This document shows, piece after piece, positions 34,001-42,396 of a DNA stretch of 51,197 bases (position 1 is its first letter; each line of letters starts with the position of its first letter). This DNA is from Candidatus Avimonas caecicola. Its GTDB lineage: Bacteria > Bacillota > Clostridia > Oscillospirales > Acutalibacteraceae. The translations under genes and the position numbers were made by a program. Location: positions 1 to 51,197 of the forward strand of contig CAJFTG010000011.1 of assembly GCA_904419875.1 (NCBI GenBank), in the 5' to 3' direction. Below the pieces are notes generated by a model. That model was not told the origin of the DNA. It did no database searches and saw only the letters and a program-made list of their open reading frames with translations.

Positions 34001-36024
34001 AACACGGATTTTACCCCCGCCTGGCCCTGACCGGCATAACCAAAAACCGCCGGATTTATCTTCCGTACCTCCTCACCTGCGCGGGGATGGTGATGATGTT
34101 TTATATTGTCTGCTTCCTGTCCGTCAACCCGACGGTCCGCTCCATCCCCGGCGGAGATGCCATGCAGACGATGCTGTCCCTCGGCTGCGTCGTCCTCGGC
34201 GTGTTTTCCCTGATCTTCCTGTTCTACACCAATTCCTTCCTGATGCGCCGGCGGAAAAAGGAATTCGGGCTGTACAACATCCTGGGCATGGGCAAGCGGA
34301 ACCTGGCCCTGGCGCTGCTGTGGGAATGCCTGCTGACCGCCGCCATCTCCTTCGCCGGCGGCCTGCTGGGCGGCATCCTCTTTTCCAAGCTGGGCGAGCT
34401 GCTGATGACCCGCATGCTCAACGGCGCCGCCAGCTTCGCCTTTACGGTTGACGTCCGGTCGGTTGGCGTGACCCTTGCCCTGTTCGGCGCCATCTTCCTG
34501 CTGCTGCTTCTCAACGCGCTGCGGCAGATCCATCTGACCAATCCGGTCGAGCTGCTCCGCAGCGAAAGCGTGGGGGAGAAGCCGCCCCGGGCCAACTGGC
34601 TTCTCGCGGTGCTCGGCCTCCTCCTGCTGGCGGCCGCTTATGCCCTGGCGGTCTCGATCGACGACCCGATGTCCGCCATCCTCTGGTTCTTTTTTGCCGT
34701 CATCCTGGTGATTGTCGCCACCTATCTGCTGTTCACCGCCGGTTCGGTCGCCCTCTGCCGCGTCCTGCAGAAAAACAAGCGGTATTATTACAAGACCAGC
34801 CACTTCGTCTCGGTTTCCTCCATGAAATACCGGATGAAGCGCAACGGCGCGGGGCTTGCCTCCATCGGCATCCTGTCCACCATGGTGATGGTGATGGTTT
34901 CGGGGACCGCCAGCCTGTATATCGGGGCGGAGGACAGCCTGCGCGCCCGTTATCCCCGTCATATCATGATCGAAACGGATTCCATCGACCCGGCCGTGCT
35001 GGAGGCGGTGCACGCCGCGGCGGGTGACGCCCTGCAGGGGGAGGAGGCGGAGAACCCGCTGCAGTACCGCACGCTGGAGACCGCCGTGCTGTTTGAAGGA
35101 GACACGGCGCTGACGGACCAATCCTCCCCGTATGCCTTCCAGCTGTCCGCGTATACCAACGCCCGCCAGCTTTTCTTTGTCCCGCTTGAGGACTACAACC
35201 GGCTGGCGGGGACGGAGGAAGCGCTGGGGCCGGGGGAAGCGCTGCTCGCCTGCTCCAAGCAGGACTATCCCTACGACAGCATCCGGATGGAGGGCCTCTC
35301 CCTGCGGATCAAAAAAACCGTGCCGAAATTTGTGGACAACGGCGTGGACGCCATGCTGCTTCTGCCCTCTATGTACATTGTCGTCCCGGACCTGGAAACG
35401 TACCAGCAGGCCCTGTCCGGCCGCACGGACGCCCGGGGGGAGCCGCTGGTCACCGCACAGGAATATTACGGCTTTGACCTGAGCGGGGACGACGAAAGGC
35501 AGACGGCGGTCCTCGAGCAGATTTCCGCCGCGCTGCGGCGGCTGTCCCTGGACGACCCGTCCTTTCCTTCCGTCGTCTGCGAAGGGGCCGCCAGGGAACG
35601 GGCGGGCTTTTACGGGCTGTCCGGCGGGCTGTTCTTCCTCGGCATTCTGCTGGGGATCGTGTTTCTCTTCGCCGCCGTGCTGATTATGTATTACAAGCAG
35701 ATCTCGGAAGGGTACGAGGATCAATCCCGCTTTGCCATTCTACAGAAGGTGGGCATGACCCGGCGGGAAATCCGGAAAAGCATCAATTCCCAGGTGCTGA
35801 CCGTGTTTTTCCTGCCGCTGCTGACCGCAGGCGTGCACACGGCTTTCGCCTTTCCGCTGGTCTCCAAACTGCTTTCGCTGTTCAACCTGGTCAACATCCC
35901 CCTGCTTGTGCTCGTCACCGGCGGCTGCTACCTGCTTTTCGCCCTGTTCTACGTCGCGGTGTACCGGATCACCTCCCGGTCGTATTACCGCATTGTCAGC
36001 GGCGCCGGCGACGCGGCGGAGTGA
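33997..36024 (+). CDS. ABC transporter permease, BceB type
   Basis: A 675-residue FtsX-family permease with the BceB layout: an N-terminal helix (KNRRIYLPYLLTCAGMVMMFYIV), FtsX helices in the first half (including a MRRRKKEFGLYNILGMGKRNL coupling segment), a large extracellular domain (about 310-530) that should contact the antibiotic complex, and a C-terminal group of three helices with a second coupling helix (LQKVGMTRREIRKSINSQV). It senses drug flux and signals it to the kinase. Translationally coupled to the ATPase. Confidence 0.92.
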   Translation: MKHGFYPRLALTGITKNRRIYLPYLLTCAGMVMMFYIVCFLSVNPTVRSIPGGDAMQTMLSLGCVVLGVFSLIFLFYTNSFLMRRRKKEFGLYNILGMGKRNLALALLWECLLTAAISFAGGLLGGILFSKLGELLMTRMLNGAASFAFTVDVRSVGVTLALFGAIFLLLLLNALRQIHLTNPVELLRSESVGEKPPRANWLLAVLGLLLLAAAYALAVSIDDPMSAILWFFFAVILVIVATYLLFTAGSVALCRVLQKNKRYYYKTSHFVSVSSMKYRMKRNGAGLASIGILSTMVMVMVSGTASLYIGAEDSLRARYPRHIMIETDSIDPAVLEAVHAAAGDALQGEEAENPLQYRTLETAVLFEGDTALTDQSSPYAFQLSAYTNARQLFFVPLEDYNRLAGTEEALGPGEALLACSKQDYPYDSIRMEGLSLRIKKTVPKFVDNGVDAMLLLPSMYIVVPDLETYQQALSGRTDARGEPLVTAQEYYGFDLSGDDERQTAVLEQISAALRRLSLDDPSFPSVVCEGAARERAGFYGLSGGLFFLGILLGIVFLFAAVLIMYYKQISEGYEDQSRFAILQKVGMTRREIRKSINSQVLTVFFLPLLTAGVHTAFAFPLVSKLLSLFNLVNIPLLVLVTGGCYLLFALFYVAVYRITSRSYYRIVSGAGDAAE

Positions 36025-36174
36025 CGGCGGCGCCCCCTCCCCGCTTACTCCCCCTGCGGCATCCCCTGCGCCGCCCCGCCATCCATTGGAAAGCCGCTTC
36101 CGTTTTTCCGGAGGGGAAGCGCAGGGAGCCCTCCCGGGGCGGCCGGCGCGATGCCTGCGGATGGAGATGGCAAA

Positions 36175-36216
36175 AAGGCCCGCCTTTCGAACAAGTAAGC
36201 TCGAAAGGCGGGCCTT
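36175..36216. terminator. Bidirectional terminator between the Bce module and the phage block
   Basis: A 16-base perfect stem (AAGGCCCGCCTTTCGA and complement) with a 10-base loop. The minus strand continues with TTTTT, ending the phage transcript; the plus strand has a weaker tail. Confidence 0.85.
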
Positions 36217-36314
36217 GGTTTGAAAAGCGCCGCCGTCTGGCGGTCCCCCCCAGGCCCACGCGGCTTTTTCATCCCGCCGGCCGGCGCAGCCGGTTCCCTT
36301 TTCAGCCGGCCGCC

Positions 36315-38057
36315 TTAATAAATCGCCAGCCAGGTTACCGTTACGCTGATATCGCTGGATTTGGCGTTCGCCACGCGGATGGTAAACGACGACGTGCTGA
36401 CCGCCGGGGACGTCAGGTGTGCCGTCGTCACGCCGTTCGTATAAAAGGACGCCATCACCATGGGGACGGACGGCAGGGTCCTTCCGAAGGAGATATTGAG
36501 CGGGTCGCTCATATACATCGAACCATATTCCGTTGTGCAGCTCGCATTCCCCGTCCACGTCCCGAACAGCAGATGCTTGCCGCCGATCGTCGCCGCATCC
36601 TGCACCAGCTTCCCCGAGGAATCCAGCGTTGCCACGCCGCTTGCCGCGCCTTTCTGGCTGGCCGGGATGGCTCCGATTTCCCCCGGCGTGGGCTTCTGCA
36701 CCAGCTTCCCCGAGGAATCCAGCGTTGCCAGCCCGTTGGACACCCCCTTTTCCTCTTCCAGGTATTCCACCGCTTCCGCCACAGTGGGGGATACCTCCCA
36801 GGTACTCCCGTTGTAGGTGAAGGTATAGATGCCCGCCGGCCATGTCACGCCCGGCAGGGTGCCGACCGCGCCGGTATGCGGATAGACGGCGGCAGACCAG
36901 GACCCCACCGACAATACCCAGCCGGGGGTAAACGAACTCTGGATTCTCGCCCGGATACTGACGCCCACGGTCTGCGGCACGGGGATGTCCGGCGTTATGG
37001 TAATGCAGCCCGACCCCGCCTGCGCATTGGAAAAGTACGGGATGACCTTTGTGTAATCGGCCATCCGTTCGTCGGTATACGCTTTGTTTTCCTCGCCGGT
37101 GGGCTGTACCCGCCAGTAACTTCCGTCAAACACAAAGGTGTAGATGCCCGCCGGCCAGGAGGATGTCACGCCGGGCAGCGCCGTCTGCGGCGCAACAGGC
37201 GCCGACCAGGAGGAAACCGCCAGCGTGTAACCCGTACCAAACGCCGCCGGTGTCTTTATCCGCACGCAGAGCCCCGCGGTCTGCGCCGGCGCGGGATCCA
37301 GCGGCGCCGTAAGCGCTGTCCCGGTCAGCGCCGCTTCCGCGTAGGGAATCAGCCGGTCGTACTGGCCGAGGACGGAATCGACCTGTCCCGCCGCCTGGAA
37401 TGCCTCCGAAGCCGCCGCCGAGGCTGTTTCCGCCGCCTGAGAGGCTTCCCCGGCGGCCTGCGCGGCCGAAGCAGCGGCGGCCGCAGCGGCCGCGGCCCCT
37501 TCGGTCGCCGCCGCCGCCTTTTCATTCGCGTTTTGCGCCGCCGCATCGGCCCGCAGCTCCGCGCCGGTGATCTCCTGCACCTGCTCCCATGCGGCCGAAG
37601 CGGCGTCCTGCGCCTCCTCGGCCGCTTCCTGCGTCCTCTGTATCAGCGGCGTCAGCCCCCGTTCCAGCTCTTCCTTTTTCAGAAACCGCCCCTCCCGGGA
37701 GGCGAACCGCAGCCGGGCCGGCAGCGTATACAGGGTCAGTTCCTCCTCCCCTTCCCCGTTGAGCGCGGAAACCACCAGACGGAGCTCCGCGACGCCGCCG
37801 GCCGCCGTCCAGGCGCAGGGCAGGGAGACGGACGCGGTGTTCTCGTCCTGCGCCAGGGTGAATGTCTCCGTTGTATCCATCCGTCCGCTCCCGTCCACGA
37901 ATTCCCAGCGGTACAGATAAAGCGGGGAAGCCAGGGCGGGGCTCAGTGTGAACACCACCTCTGTGGCCCGGTGATCCCCCTGTACCCCGGCGTCCTGCGG
38001 CGTGCAGGGCGCCACCCTTTCCGGCTCGGCGGAAAAGGTAACGGTTCGCAGTGCCAT
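36315..38057 (-). CDS. Phage tail fibre / receptor-binding protein
   Basis: A 580-residue protein and the last gene of the phage block. Residues 1-125 resemble an Ig-like/BppU-type attachment domain. About 140-235 is an Ala-rich coiled coil (EAAEEAQDAASAAWEQ onward). Two repeats of about 80 residues follow, each with WPAGIYTFxxxGSxW. Two copies of GLATLDSSGKLVQ/GVATLDSSGKLVQ then occur, and a C-terminal beta region ends in VTVTWLAIY, like phage fibre tips. AAGGAG lies 9 bases upstream. A 34-base direct repeat in the DNA (36601-36634 and 36697-36730) offers a means of rearrangement. It should form a trimeric host-binding fibre. Confidence 0.8.
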   Translation of the reverse strand: MALRTVTFSAEPERVAPCTPQDAGVQGDHRATEVVFTLSPALASPLYLYRWEFVDGSGRMDTTETFTLAQDENTASVSLPCAWTAAGGVAELRLVVSALNGEGEEELTLYTLPARLRFASREGRFLKKEELERGLTPLIQRTQEAAEEAQDAASAAWEQVQEITGAELRADAAAQNANEKAAAATEGAAAAAAAAASAAQAAGEASQAAETASAAASEAFQAAGQVDSVLGQYDRLIPYAEAALTGTALTAPLDPAPAQTAGLCVRIKTPAAFGTGYTLAVSSWSAPVAPQTALPGVTSSWPAGIYTFVFDGSYWRVQPTGEENKAYTDERMADYTKVIPYFSNAQAGSGCITITPDIPVPQTVGVSIRARIQSSFTPGWVLSVGSWSAAVYPHTGAVGTLPGVTWPAGIYTFTYNGSTWEVSPTVAEAVEYLEEEKGVSNGLATLDSSGKLVQKPTPGEIGAIPASQKGAASGVATLDSSGKLVQDAATIGGKHLLFGTWTGNASCTTEYGSMYMSDPLNISFGRTLPSVPMVMASFYTNGVTTAHLTSPAVSTSSFTIRVANAKSSDISVTVTWLAIY

Positions 38058-38093
38058 GAACGTCACTCCTTTCTTTTTCTTCATTCCGCGGCC

Positions 38094-40145
38094 TTATCCG
38101 GCGCCGCGGCCCACCGTGTATTCAAGCACAATCCTGCCGATCTTCGTTCGTCCCCGGCAGGTCAGGATCAGGCGCAGCGTCCCCACGCCGGTCAGGGAAG
38201 GGGAAAGCCGCCGGATCTCCTCCTGCCGCCCCGGCGCAGTATACAGAAGCTGGGGGTCGGCAAAATCCCCGCGGTCGGTCCGGTAAACCACCGCCGTGCC
38301 TCCGGCGCTTTCCAGCGTCAGCCAGAGCCGGCGGAGATTCTTCTGCCGCTGCACCGGCTCCAGTCCCAGCTCGGCGGTCCGCAGCCGGCAGAGGACGGGC
38401 CGCTCCTCCCCGCCTCCTGCCCGGCCGTCGAGCTCCCCCGACAGGGCGGCGGCATAAAGGAACTGCGCCTGCCCCGCGCCGGAGCCCTCTTCCCGGCAGA
38501 GAAACGCCCCTTTTTCCCCGGCCGCCGTTCCGGCGTCCAGCCGCCGACCGCCGAAGTCCCAGTAAAACCACCGCAGCGCCTCCCCGGTCAGGCTGCCGGA
38601 CGAAGTCACCCGCCGGAAGGCGTCGTCCTCCGTGCACAGGCAGTAAGCGTCCCTTCCCACGGCCAGCAGATAATAGCCGGCATACCTCAGGGCAAACGCC
38701 CGCTTAAGCTCTTCCCCCGCATGGAGCGCCAGGCGGGAGGCGATGCTGCCGGTCAGCCGGATCACCGTCTCGCCGGAAAACGCATCCGCCTCCCGAAGGC
38801 AGTACACCTCTCCTGCGGAGTCGGCCCAGACCAGGCGGTCGCCGCACAGCCGGATGGTCCGCGGACAGTCGCAGCCGACCGTGGGGCTCAGCAGGGAACG
38901 GGGAAAAAGGTCGTCCTCCCTCCCGCTGACCGGATCCTCCAGCGTTTCCCTGACCGCGCGGTAAACCTCCCGCTCCTTGAAAATGACCAGCGCGTCCCGC
39001 AGGCAGGAAAACGCCGTGATCGCCTGTTCCGCGCCGCCGACCAGGCTGTAATTCGACCGGGGAAAATACAGGGGGAGCCGGCTTTCACTCCAGTACATGC
39101 GGTTGGGAGCCTCCGGGTTCCCGCCCACAAACAGGCGGTTCCCTGAATAAACCCCCTGCCAACCGCCGAACCAGATGCAGGCGGTCATCCCCAGCAGCGG
39201 TTCCCTTTCCGCCGCGTTGTCCTTGGAGGCCGTCGCCTCGATGTTGTTCATCACAGAGGAATTCCCCAGGAGCACCGGCGTGCCGGCGTCCCCGGCGGCC
39301 GCGCAGAAATAGAACACCCCCGCCTCCCGGTCCAGATGCACCCGATACGGGCCGGCCGCCGGGGAAAGGTCGCTCCCCGCCGCCACCACATAGGTATAGG
39401 TACCTCCTTCGTCGGTCCGGAGCGTCACCGTCGCCGCCGCCTCGTCCAGCCCGGACTTCGGCAGACGGTAGTATGGGTGGTTCCCGGAGGTATACTGAGC
39501 ATGGAACCGGGGAGTCAGGAGGTTTTCCTCCTCCAGCGCAAAGCCGCCGGGGTCGCCCTCCGGCGTTTCGCAGCCTGTTCCCCCAAACAGGAGCACGGGC
39601 ACATGCGCCTGCTCCGTCACATCCGTCCAGCCATCCTCCGGGTCGAGGGGCTCGGCCAGGATGAGGAAACCGCCGCCCCCCGTCCTTTTCCGGAAAAAGA
39701 GCAGCGCGCCGTCCTCTTTGACACCGGGCCCGGACCCGGCGCCGCTTTCGGAGAAAAAGGCAAACGCCAGCTCCTCCTCCGCGTACTGACGGACGGTGCT
39801 GGCCGTCTCCTCTCCATCGGCGGAAAGAGTAATCAGCTCGGCCGTCACCGTGACCGCCTCTTCCCCCCGCCAGGACAAAACCACGCACTTGCGCGGAGAA
39901 CCGGCCGACTCGTCCGTCCCGCCGTACACCACATACCGTACCGGCGGCGCCTCCTCCCGCACCGTCCCCGCCGTGACGGCAAGGCCCGGCCGGCTGCGGA
40001 GCGCGCCGTCCTTCCACCAGAAGTTCTCGCTCTCCTCCAGCCGCCCGTCCCCTGCGTTCATCGCCCCCTCCGCCGCCAGACCGCCGTCCAGCGCGGAAAT
40101 TTCCCGGCTTCGCAGGATCGAAGCCGGCAGCTTGGGATACCGCAT
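38094..40145 (-). CDS. Phage structural protein, probable tail nozzle/stopper (beta-propeller-like)
   Basis: A 683-residue beta-rich protein. The N-terminus (RSREISALDGGLAAEGAMNAGDGRLEESENFWWKDGALRSRPGL) is typical of proteins that attach below the portal-adaptor ring in short-tailed phages. In the middle, GNRLFVGGNPEAPNRMYWSESRLPLYFP resembles blades of a propeller, and repeated short strands follow to the end. Position after the adaptor and before the fibre matches the T7 gp12 / P22 gp10 nozzle. GGAGGGG precedes the ATG. The specific role is inferred from position and composition, not from a firm family match. Confidence 0.6.
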   Translation of the reverse strand: MRYPKLPASILRSREISALDGGLAAEGAMNAGDGRLEESENFWWKDGALRSRPGLAVTAGTVREEAPPVRYVVYGGTDESAGSPRKCVVLSWRGEEAVTVTAELITLSADGEETASTVRQYAEEELAFAFFSESGAGSGPGVKEDGALLFFRKRTGGGGFLILAEPLDPEDGWTDVTEQAHVPVLLFGGTGCETPEGDPGGFALEEENLLTPRFHAQYTSGNHPYYRLPKSGLDEAAATVTLRTDEGGTYTYVVAAGSDLSPAAGPYRVHLDREAGVFYFCAAAGDAGTPVLLGNSSVMNNIEATASKDNAAEREPLLGMTACIWFGGWQGVYSGNRLFVGGNPEAPNRMYWSESRLPLYFPRSNYSLVGGAEQAITAFSCLRDALVIFKEREVYRAVRETLEDPVSGREDDLFPRSLLSPTVGCDCPRTIRLCGDRLVWADSAGEVYCLREADAFSGETVIRLTGSIASRLALHAGEELKRAFALRYAGYYLLAVGRDAYCLCTEDDAFRRVTSSGSLTGEALRWFYWDFGGRRLDAGTAAGEKGAFLCREEGSGAGQAQFLYAAALSGELDGRAGGGEERPVLCRLRTAELGLEPVQRQKNLRRLWLTLESAGGTAVVYRTDRGDFADPQLLYTAPGRQEEIRRLSPSLTGVGTLRLILTCRGRTKIGRIVLEYTVGRGAG

Positions 40146-40157
40146 TGCCACCCCTCC

Positions 40158-40538
40158 TTAACCGATGAAACGGGGGAGCACGTCCGTCCGCCGGGTGGAC
40201 GGACGCGGCGTCCCCGCCCTTTTTGCGTTATACAGGGAGGCGTAGAGGGACTGCGCGTCTCCGTCGCTCTCCCCCTGCGCCAGCAGCATCGCCACCCCGT
40301 AGGGCATGACATCGTTCACCGTTTCCGGGGACAGCGGCAGCGGCGAATCCAGATCCCCCTCCCAGCCGTCCGTCCCCCCGGACGCCGCAACCCTGCACAG
40401 GTCGGCGTAAATCTGCTCCACCGCCGCCGTCCCGCGCCGCAGCAGCTCGGCGTCCCGCGCGCCGTCCACCCTGCCGTACCCGTCGGTATAGCCCAGCAGG
40501 CGGAGCGCTCTGTATAAAACCTCTCGTCCCGTGCGCAT
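40158..40538 (-). CDS. Phage head-to-tail adaptor protein
   Basis: A 126-residue, mostly helical protein (REVLYRALRLLGYTDGYGRVDGARDAELLRRGTAAVEQIYADL, then DVMPYGVAMLLAQGESDGDAQSLYASLYN). Size, helical content and position between capsid and the nozzle-like gene fit the adaptor (connector) ring that docks under the portal. AAGGAGG lies 8 bases upstream. It ends 12 bases before the next gene, so the two are coupled. Confidence 0.65.
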   Translation of the reverse strand: MRTGREVLYRALRLLGYTDGYGRVDGARDAELLRRGTAAVEQIYADLCRVAASGGTDGWEGDLDSPLPLSPETVNDVMPYGVAMLLAQGESDGDAQSLYASLYNAKRAGTPRPSTRRTDVLPRFIG

Positions 40539-40598
40539 CCGTGCGCCTCCTTTCTGCGAGGGGGCGGCAGGCGGGCTACCTGCCGCCCCCTCCGCCGT

Positions 40599-41510
40599 TT
40601 AATACAGATAGGCGATCACGCCGCCCTCCATGCTCTTGCGGATAAACAGATCGTAATACAGCCGGTAGTCGAACTTCCACGCGTCGGCGTTGAGGTTCCG
40701 CTCCGGGTCGAAAATCCGGACCGTTTCGGTCTTCTTCACCAGCGAGGCCGCCCGCCGGGGCAGCACCAGCAGCCCGATGCTTTTGGCGCCGGCCGCCGGG
40801 GCAAAGCCGCCCGCCGTCTGCTCGGAGGTCACCCCGTCGTAAAAGGTATATTTGCTCTTCATGCGGGAATCGCTCACCGGCAGGATGGCGACATCGTTGA
40901 TGCTCTTGACCCGGGTGTTCATTCCGCCCTTCGCAAAATCGGATACCGTGATCTGGCGGCTGAGCTCCTCCGTGGTCTGGAACGCCGTCCACATGCCGGA
41001 ATCAACGAAAGCCACCAGCTCCTCGTCATATCCCACGGCGCTTTGGGCGTCGCTGACCGCCTGGGTAAACATCTCGTACGCCTGGCTTGCCGGCGTTCCG
41101 GTCACGGTCTGGGATTTGTCGGACGCCAGGGTCGCCAGCTTGGACAGGCAGTATGCATCCAGCTCCGGGACCACCCGGGTGCTCACAAATTCGCCCATCA
41201 CCTGCCCGGCCAGACCGGTCACGCCGATCTCATCGCAGTCCTGCGCGTCGAGCTGGAAGCTCCGCGCGCGGTCCATGCTCAGGGTGTAGCTCTCGTTGGT
41301 CACCGTGATCGCCCCCCGCGTAAAGCCCTCGTCCCGGTCGTAGCTGCCCAGCCCCGAAAACTCCATGCTCGGCACCAGCACCGTCGCCGCCCCGACGAAT
41401 TTCGCCCGCAGGGCGTTGTCGGCAAAAAAGCCGGTTACCGCCTTCTGCACCACCGCCTTGTCCAGAGCCCCCGTCATTTTGGAGGCCAGATTGATCGTGT
41501 TGATCGCCAT
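40599..41510 (-). CDS. Phage major capsid protein
   Basis: A 303-residue protein following the scaffold gene. It starts MAINTINLASKMTGALDKAV, then KFVGAATVLVPSMEFSGLGSYDRDEGFTRGAITVTNESYTLSMDRARSFQLDAQDCDE, a pattern seen in HK97-fold coat proteins of Clostridia phages, and it ends in a beta-rich C-terminus (FRIFDPERNLNADAW-like). The ATG at 41510 is chosen over one nine bases upstream because AAAGGATGAGG overlaps the latter. It should assemble the icosahedral shell on the scaffold. Confidence 0.85.
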   Translation of the reverse strand: MAINTINLASKMTGALDKAVVQKAVTGFFADNALRAKFVGAATVLVPSMEFSGLGSYDRDEGFTRGAITVTNESYTLSMDRARSFQLDAQDCDEIGVTGLAGQVMGEFVSTRVVPELDAYCLSKLATLASDKSQTVTGTPASQAYEMFTQAVSDAQSAVGYDEELVAFVDSGMWTAFQTTEELSRQITVSDFAKGGMNTRVKSINDVAILPVSDSRMKSKYTFYDGVTSEQTAGGFAPAAGAKSIGLLVLPRRAASLVKKTETVRIFDPERNLNADAWKFDYRLYYDLFIRKSMEGGVIAYLY

Positions 41511-41559
41511 AATCCTCATCCTTTCTCATCGCTATTGGTGTTCCGCCCCAACGCGGCCG

Positions 41560-42351
41560 TCAATGCAGCGCCGCGGCAAAAGCGGCGGAAAACGCCTCCG
41601 CGTCCAAATCCGCCCGCGCGGTTTCTCCCGTCATGGAACCGGCGGACGCCTTCGCCGCCGCCTCCTGCCGCACCCGGGCGGCCTCCGCCTGCCTTTTCTG
41701 CTCGTGGTCAAAGCGCAGCACTGCGTCAAGCAGGGGAAGCCCCCGCCGCGCCGCCAGCTCCACCACCGGAACCGGCAGTTCCTCCGCCCCGGCAAAGCGC
41801 CCGGGAAAAGCCGCGTCCACCTCCCGGAATTCCCGCTCCGCCGTGTCGGCCTCCCGGCCGCCGGCGCGTTCCTCCTGCTCCCGCCGCTGAAAAGCGGCCA
41901 GTTTCTCCGCCGCCCTCGCATTGCCGCCGCAGTCCTCCAGCGCCCGCCGGTAAGCCGCCTCGTCGCTTTCCCGGAGCAGCCGGTCAAGCAGTTCCGAAAC
42001 CCCGACCCCTTCGGCCAGCGCCAGACGCTTGAGCCGGCGGTAATCCGGTTCGATGGCTTCAAACTTCAGCCCCTTCTGCACCAGCGGCGCCGCTTCTTCC
42101 CCGGTAAAAGCCAGTTCCCTTTTGTTGTATTTCGCCCGGATGACCGGCCCCGCCGGTGCGGGGGCCTCCCTCCCGGCCGAATCCTCCTGAACCGTCTGAA
42201 CCGCCTGAACCTCCTGTACCTCCTGTACCTCCTGCATCTCCTGCACCGCCTGCGCCGCGGGGTCGGTGTTCCCCGTTCTTTCCGCCGGCTCCGTGCCGCC
42301 CTGCAAATCCGCCTCTGATTGGGCGGCCGCCGCTTCGTTCCTTTCCTCCAT
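41560..42351 (-). CDS. Phage scaffolding protein
   Basis: A 263-residue acidic, helical protein. Residues 1-65 are Gln/Glu/Val-rich low complexity with a short repeat (EVQEVQEVQAVQTVQ) encoded by 9-bp tandem DNA units. The C-terminal part is Ala/Glu/Arg-rich coiled coil ending in AFSAAFAAAL. Location between portal and capsid and composition fit an assembly scaffold. The start at 42351 has AAAGGGG upstream. Confidence 0.75.
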   Translation of the reverse strand: MEERNEAAAAQSEADLQGGTEPAERTGNTDPAAQAVQEMQEVQEVQEVQAVQTVQEDSAGREAPAPAGPVIRAKYNKRELAFTGEEAAPLVQKGLKFEAIEPDYRRLKRLALAEGVGVSELLDRLLRESDEAAYRRALEDCGGNARAAEKLAAFQRREQEERAGGREADTAEREFREVDAAFPGRFAGAEELPVPVVELAARRGLPLLDAVLRFDHEQKRQAEAARVRQEAAAKASAGSMTGETARADLDAEAFSAAFAAALH

Positions 42352-42396
42352 GGTAACGCCCCTTTCCTGTCTTTCCGCCAACCGGGATCCGCCGAC

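Noticed and set aside
36021-39146. 1041-codon plus-strand frame opposite the fibre and nozzle genes
   Set aside because: Antisense shadow; the minus-strand genes have ribosome sites, tight spacing and recognisable domains.
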